Part shown: positions 5,382 to 6,141 of the stretch, in pieces | Numbering within the stretch: the first letter of the stretch is position 1 | Layout: every line of letters begins with the position of its first letter | Assembly (NCBI GenBank): GCA_028274925.1 | Contig: JAQCNR010000461.1 | Location: forward strand, 1-6,141 | DNA: 6,141 nt | Direction: 5' to 3' | Origin: Halovenus sp. | Lineage (GTDB): Archaea > Halobacteriota > Halobacteria > Halobacteriales > Haloarculaceae | Translations under genes and position numbers: made by a program | The notes under the pieces: model-generated | What the model saw: only the letters and a program-made list of their open reading frames with translations | Told to the model about the DNA's origin: nothing | The model's database searches: none

Positions 5382-6141
5382 ATGACAGCGTTCGATATCG
5401 TCTCGCCGGAGCAGATTTCGGCGGGCGATTGTACCGACGCCTACTTTGACCGGACTGTCGAAGCGCTGGAACACGCCGGACAGAACCCCCACGTCGTCGC
5501 GGAGGTGACTGCCTCGCAGTTCCCAAGCGGTGACTGGAATCTCTTAGCTGGCGTCAAAGACGCGGCACACCTTTTTGAGGGGCGGGCAGTCGATGTCGAC
5601 GCGCTCGGAGAAGGGCAGTTGTTCGACGGCGGGCCGGTGATGCGAATCGAGGGGCCGTATCTGGAGTTCTGCCGACTGGAAACCGCGCTGCTGGGCTTTC
5701 TCTCACACCCGACAGCGATGGCAACTGCTGGACTGGAAACGAGACTGGCCGCGCCGGAGTCACTGGTGTTGAGTTTCGGCACTCGACACGTTCACCCGTC
5801 GCTCGCTGCGATGGTCGAGCGCAGCGCACTGATTGCCGGACTCGACGGCGTCTCGAACGTCGCCGGTGCGGAGCACCTCGGCCGAGAGGCCGGCGGGACG
5901 ATGCCCCACGCGCTGATTATTGCCTTCGGTCGCAACAATCAGGAGCAGGCCTGGCGGGCCTTTGACGAGGCAGTCGGACCGGATGTGCCCCGAATCGCGC
6001 TCTGTGACACCTACTCTGACGAGGTTGAGGAGTCGCTACGGGCCATCGAAGCCGTCGACAACCTCGACAGCGTTCGTATCGACACTACCTACTCGCGGCG
6101 TGGCGATTTCGAGCATATCCTGAAAGAACTCCGCTGGAAAC
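5382..6141 (+). CDS. pncB: Nicotinate phosphoribosyltransferase, N-terminal part (partial)
   Basis: The frame is open from ATG 5382 to the window end: 253 codons, running off the right edge. The product starts MTAFDIVSPEQISAGDCTDA and contains family-type segments: QFPSGDWNLLAGVKDAAHLF, an IEGPYLEFCRLETALLGFL stretch, the FGTRHVHPSLA motif (phosphoribosyltransferase core, catalytic-type His) and EAGGTMPHALI before an Asp-rich CDTYSDEVEE segment. It resembles the shorter archaeal nicotinate phosphoribosyltransferases, which from memory are near 390 residues, so about a third is missing. The enzyme makes nicotinate mononucleotide from nicotinate and PRPP, using ATP, in the cytoplasm. With the nicotinamidase at 3387-3959 it completes the route from nicotinamide into NAD synthesis. 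It is co-directional with the lipoprotein gene, 39 bp downstream, so co-transcription is possible. Confidence 0.9.
   Translation, partial: MTAFDIVSPEQISAGDCTDAYFDRTVEALEHAGQNPHVVAEVTASQFPSGDWNLLAGVKDAAHLFEGRAVDVDALGEGQLFDGGPVMRIEGPYLEFCRLETALLGFLSHPTAMATAGLETRLAAPESLVLSFGTRHVHPSLAAMVERSALIAGLDGVSNVAGAEHLGREAGGTMPHALIIAFGRNNQEQAWRAFDEAVGPDVPRIALCDTYSDEVEESLRAIEAVDNLDSVRIDTTYSRRGDFEHILKELRWK

Noticed and set aside
4449..5492. Long minus-strand open frame (347 codons) opposite the lipoprotein gene
   Set aside because: It is a shadow of GC-rich codon bias. The translation has no recognisable motif and is not acidic in the haloarchaeal way, while the opposite strand encodes a clear lipoprotein and the pncB start.

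Overview
The window looks like chromosomal DNA from a haloarchaeon (class Halobacteria). The proteins are strongly acidic (Asp/Glu-rich), and the genes are GC-rich with G/C at third codon positions. AT-rich boxes lie 27-30 bases before several start codons, as expected for leaderless archaeal transcripts. The histidine kinase and the lipoprotein metalloprotease are also of haloarchaeal type. The genus cannot be fixed from the sequence alone.

Layout. (1) 1-243: the 3' end of ilvD (dihydroxy-acid dehydratase, branched-chain amino acid synthesis). (2) 244-618: a non-coding stretch with an unusual structure. It holds a terminator hairpin, a palindromic element, a second diverged copy of the last 50 bases of ilvD, further hairpins including a second terminator, and a second copy of the palindromic element. 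In effect the unit 'ilvD tail, terminator, palindrome' is present twice in tandem. (3) 619-1542, minus strand: a GNAT acetyltransferase gene broken by one in-frame TAG. (4) 1655-3400, plus strand: a membrane sensor histidine kinase (seven-helix N-terminus, PAS, HisKA-like, HATPase) with no response regulator in view. (5) 3387-3959, minus strand: a nicotinamidase-type cysteine hydrolase whose 3' end overlaps that of the kinase by 14 bp. (6) 4044-5342, plus strand: a lipoprotein with a HELTH zinc-protease motif. (7) 5382 to the window end, plus strand: the first 253 codons of nicotinate phosphoribosyltransferase.

How the genes relate. Nicotinamidase (nicotinamide to nicotinate) and nicotinate phosphoribosyltransferase (nicotinate to NaMN) are consecutive steps of Preiss-Handler NAD salvage, so 3387-6141 reads as a salvage locus. 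The lipoprotein metalloprotease sits between them, divergent from the first gene and 39 bp upstream of the second. The kinase, GNAT remnant and ilvD have no obvious functional link to it. No CRISPR array, tRNA, rRNA or intact transposase gene was seen. I did not find a clearly new multi-gene system. The most unusual points are the tandem ilvD-tail/palindrome structure, the broken GNAT gene, and the protease placed inside the NAD salvage locus.
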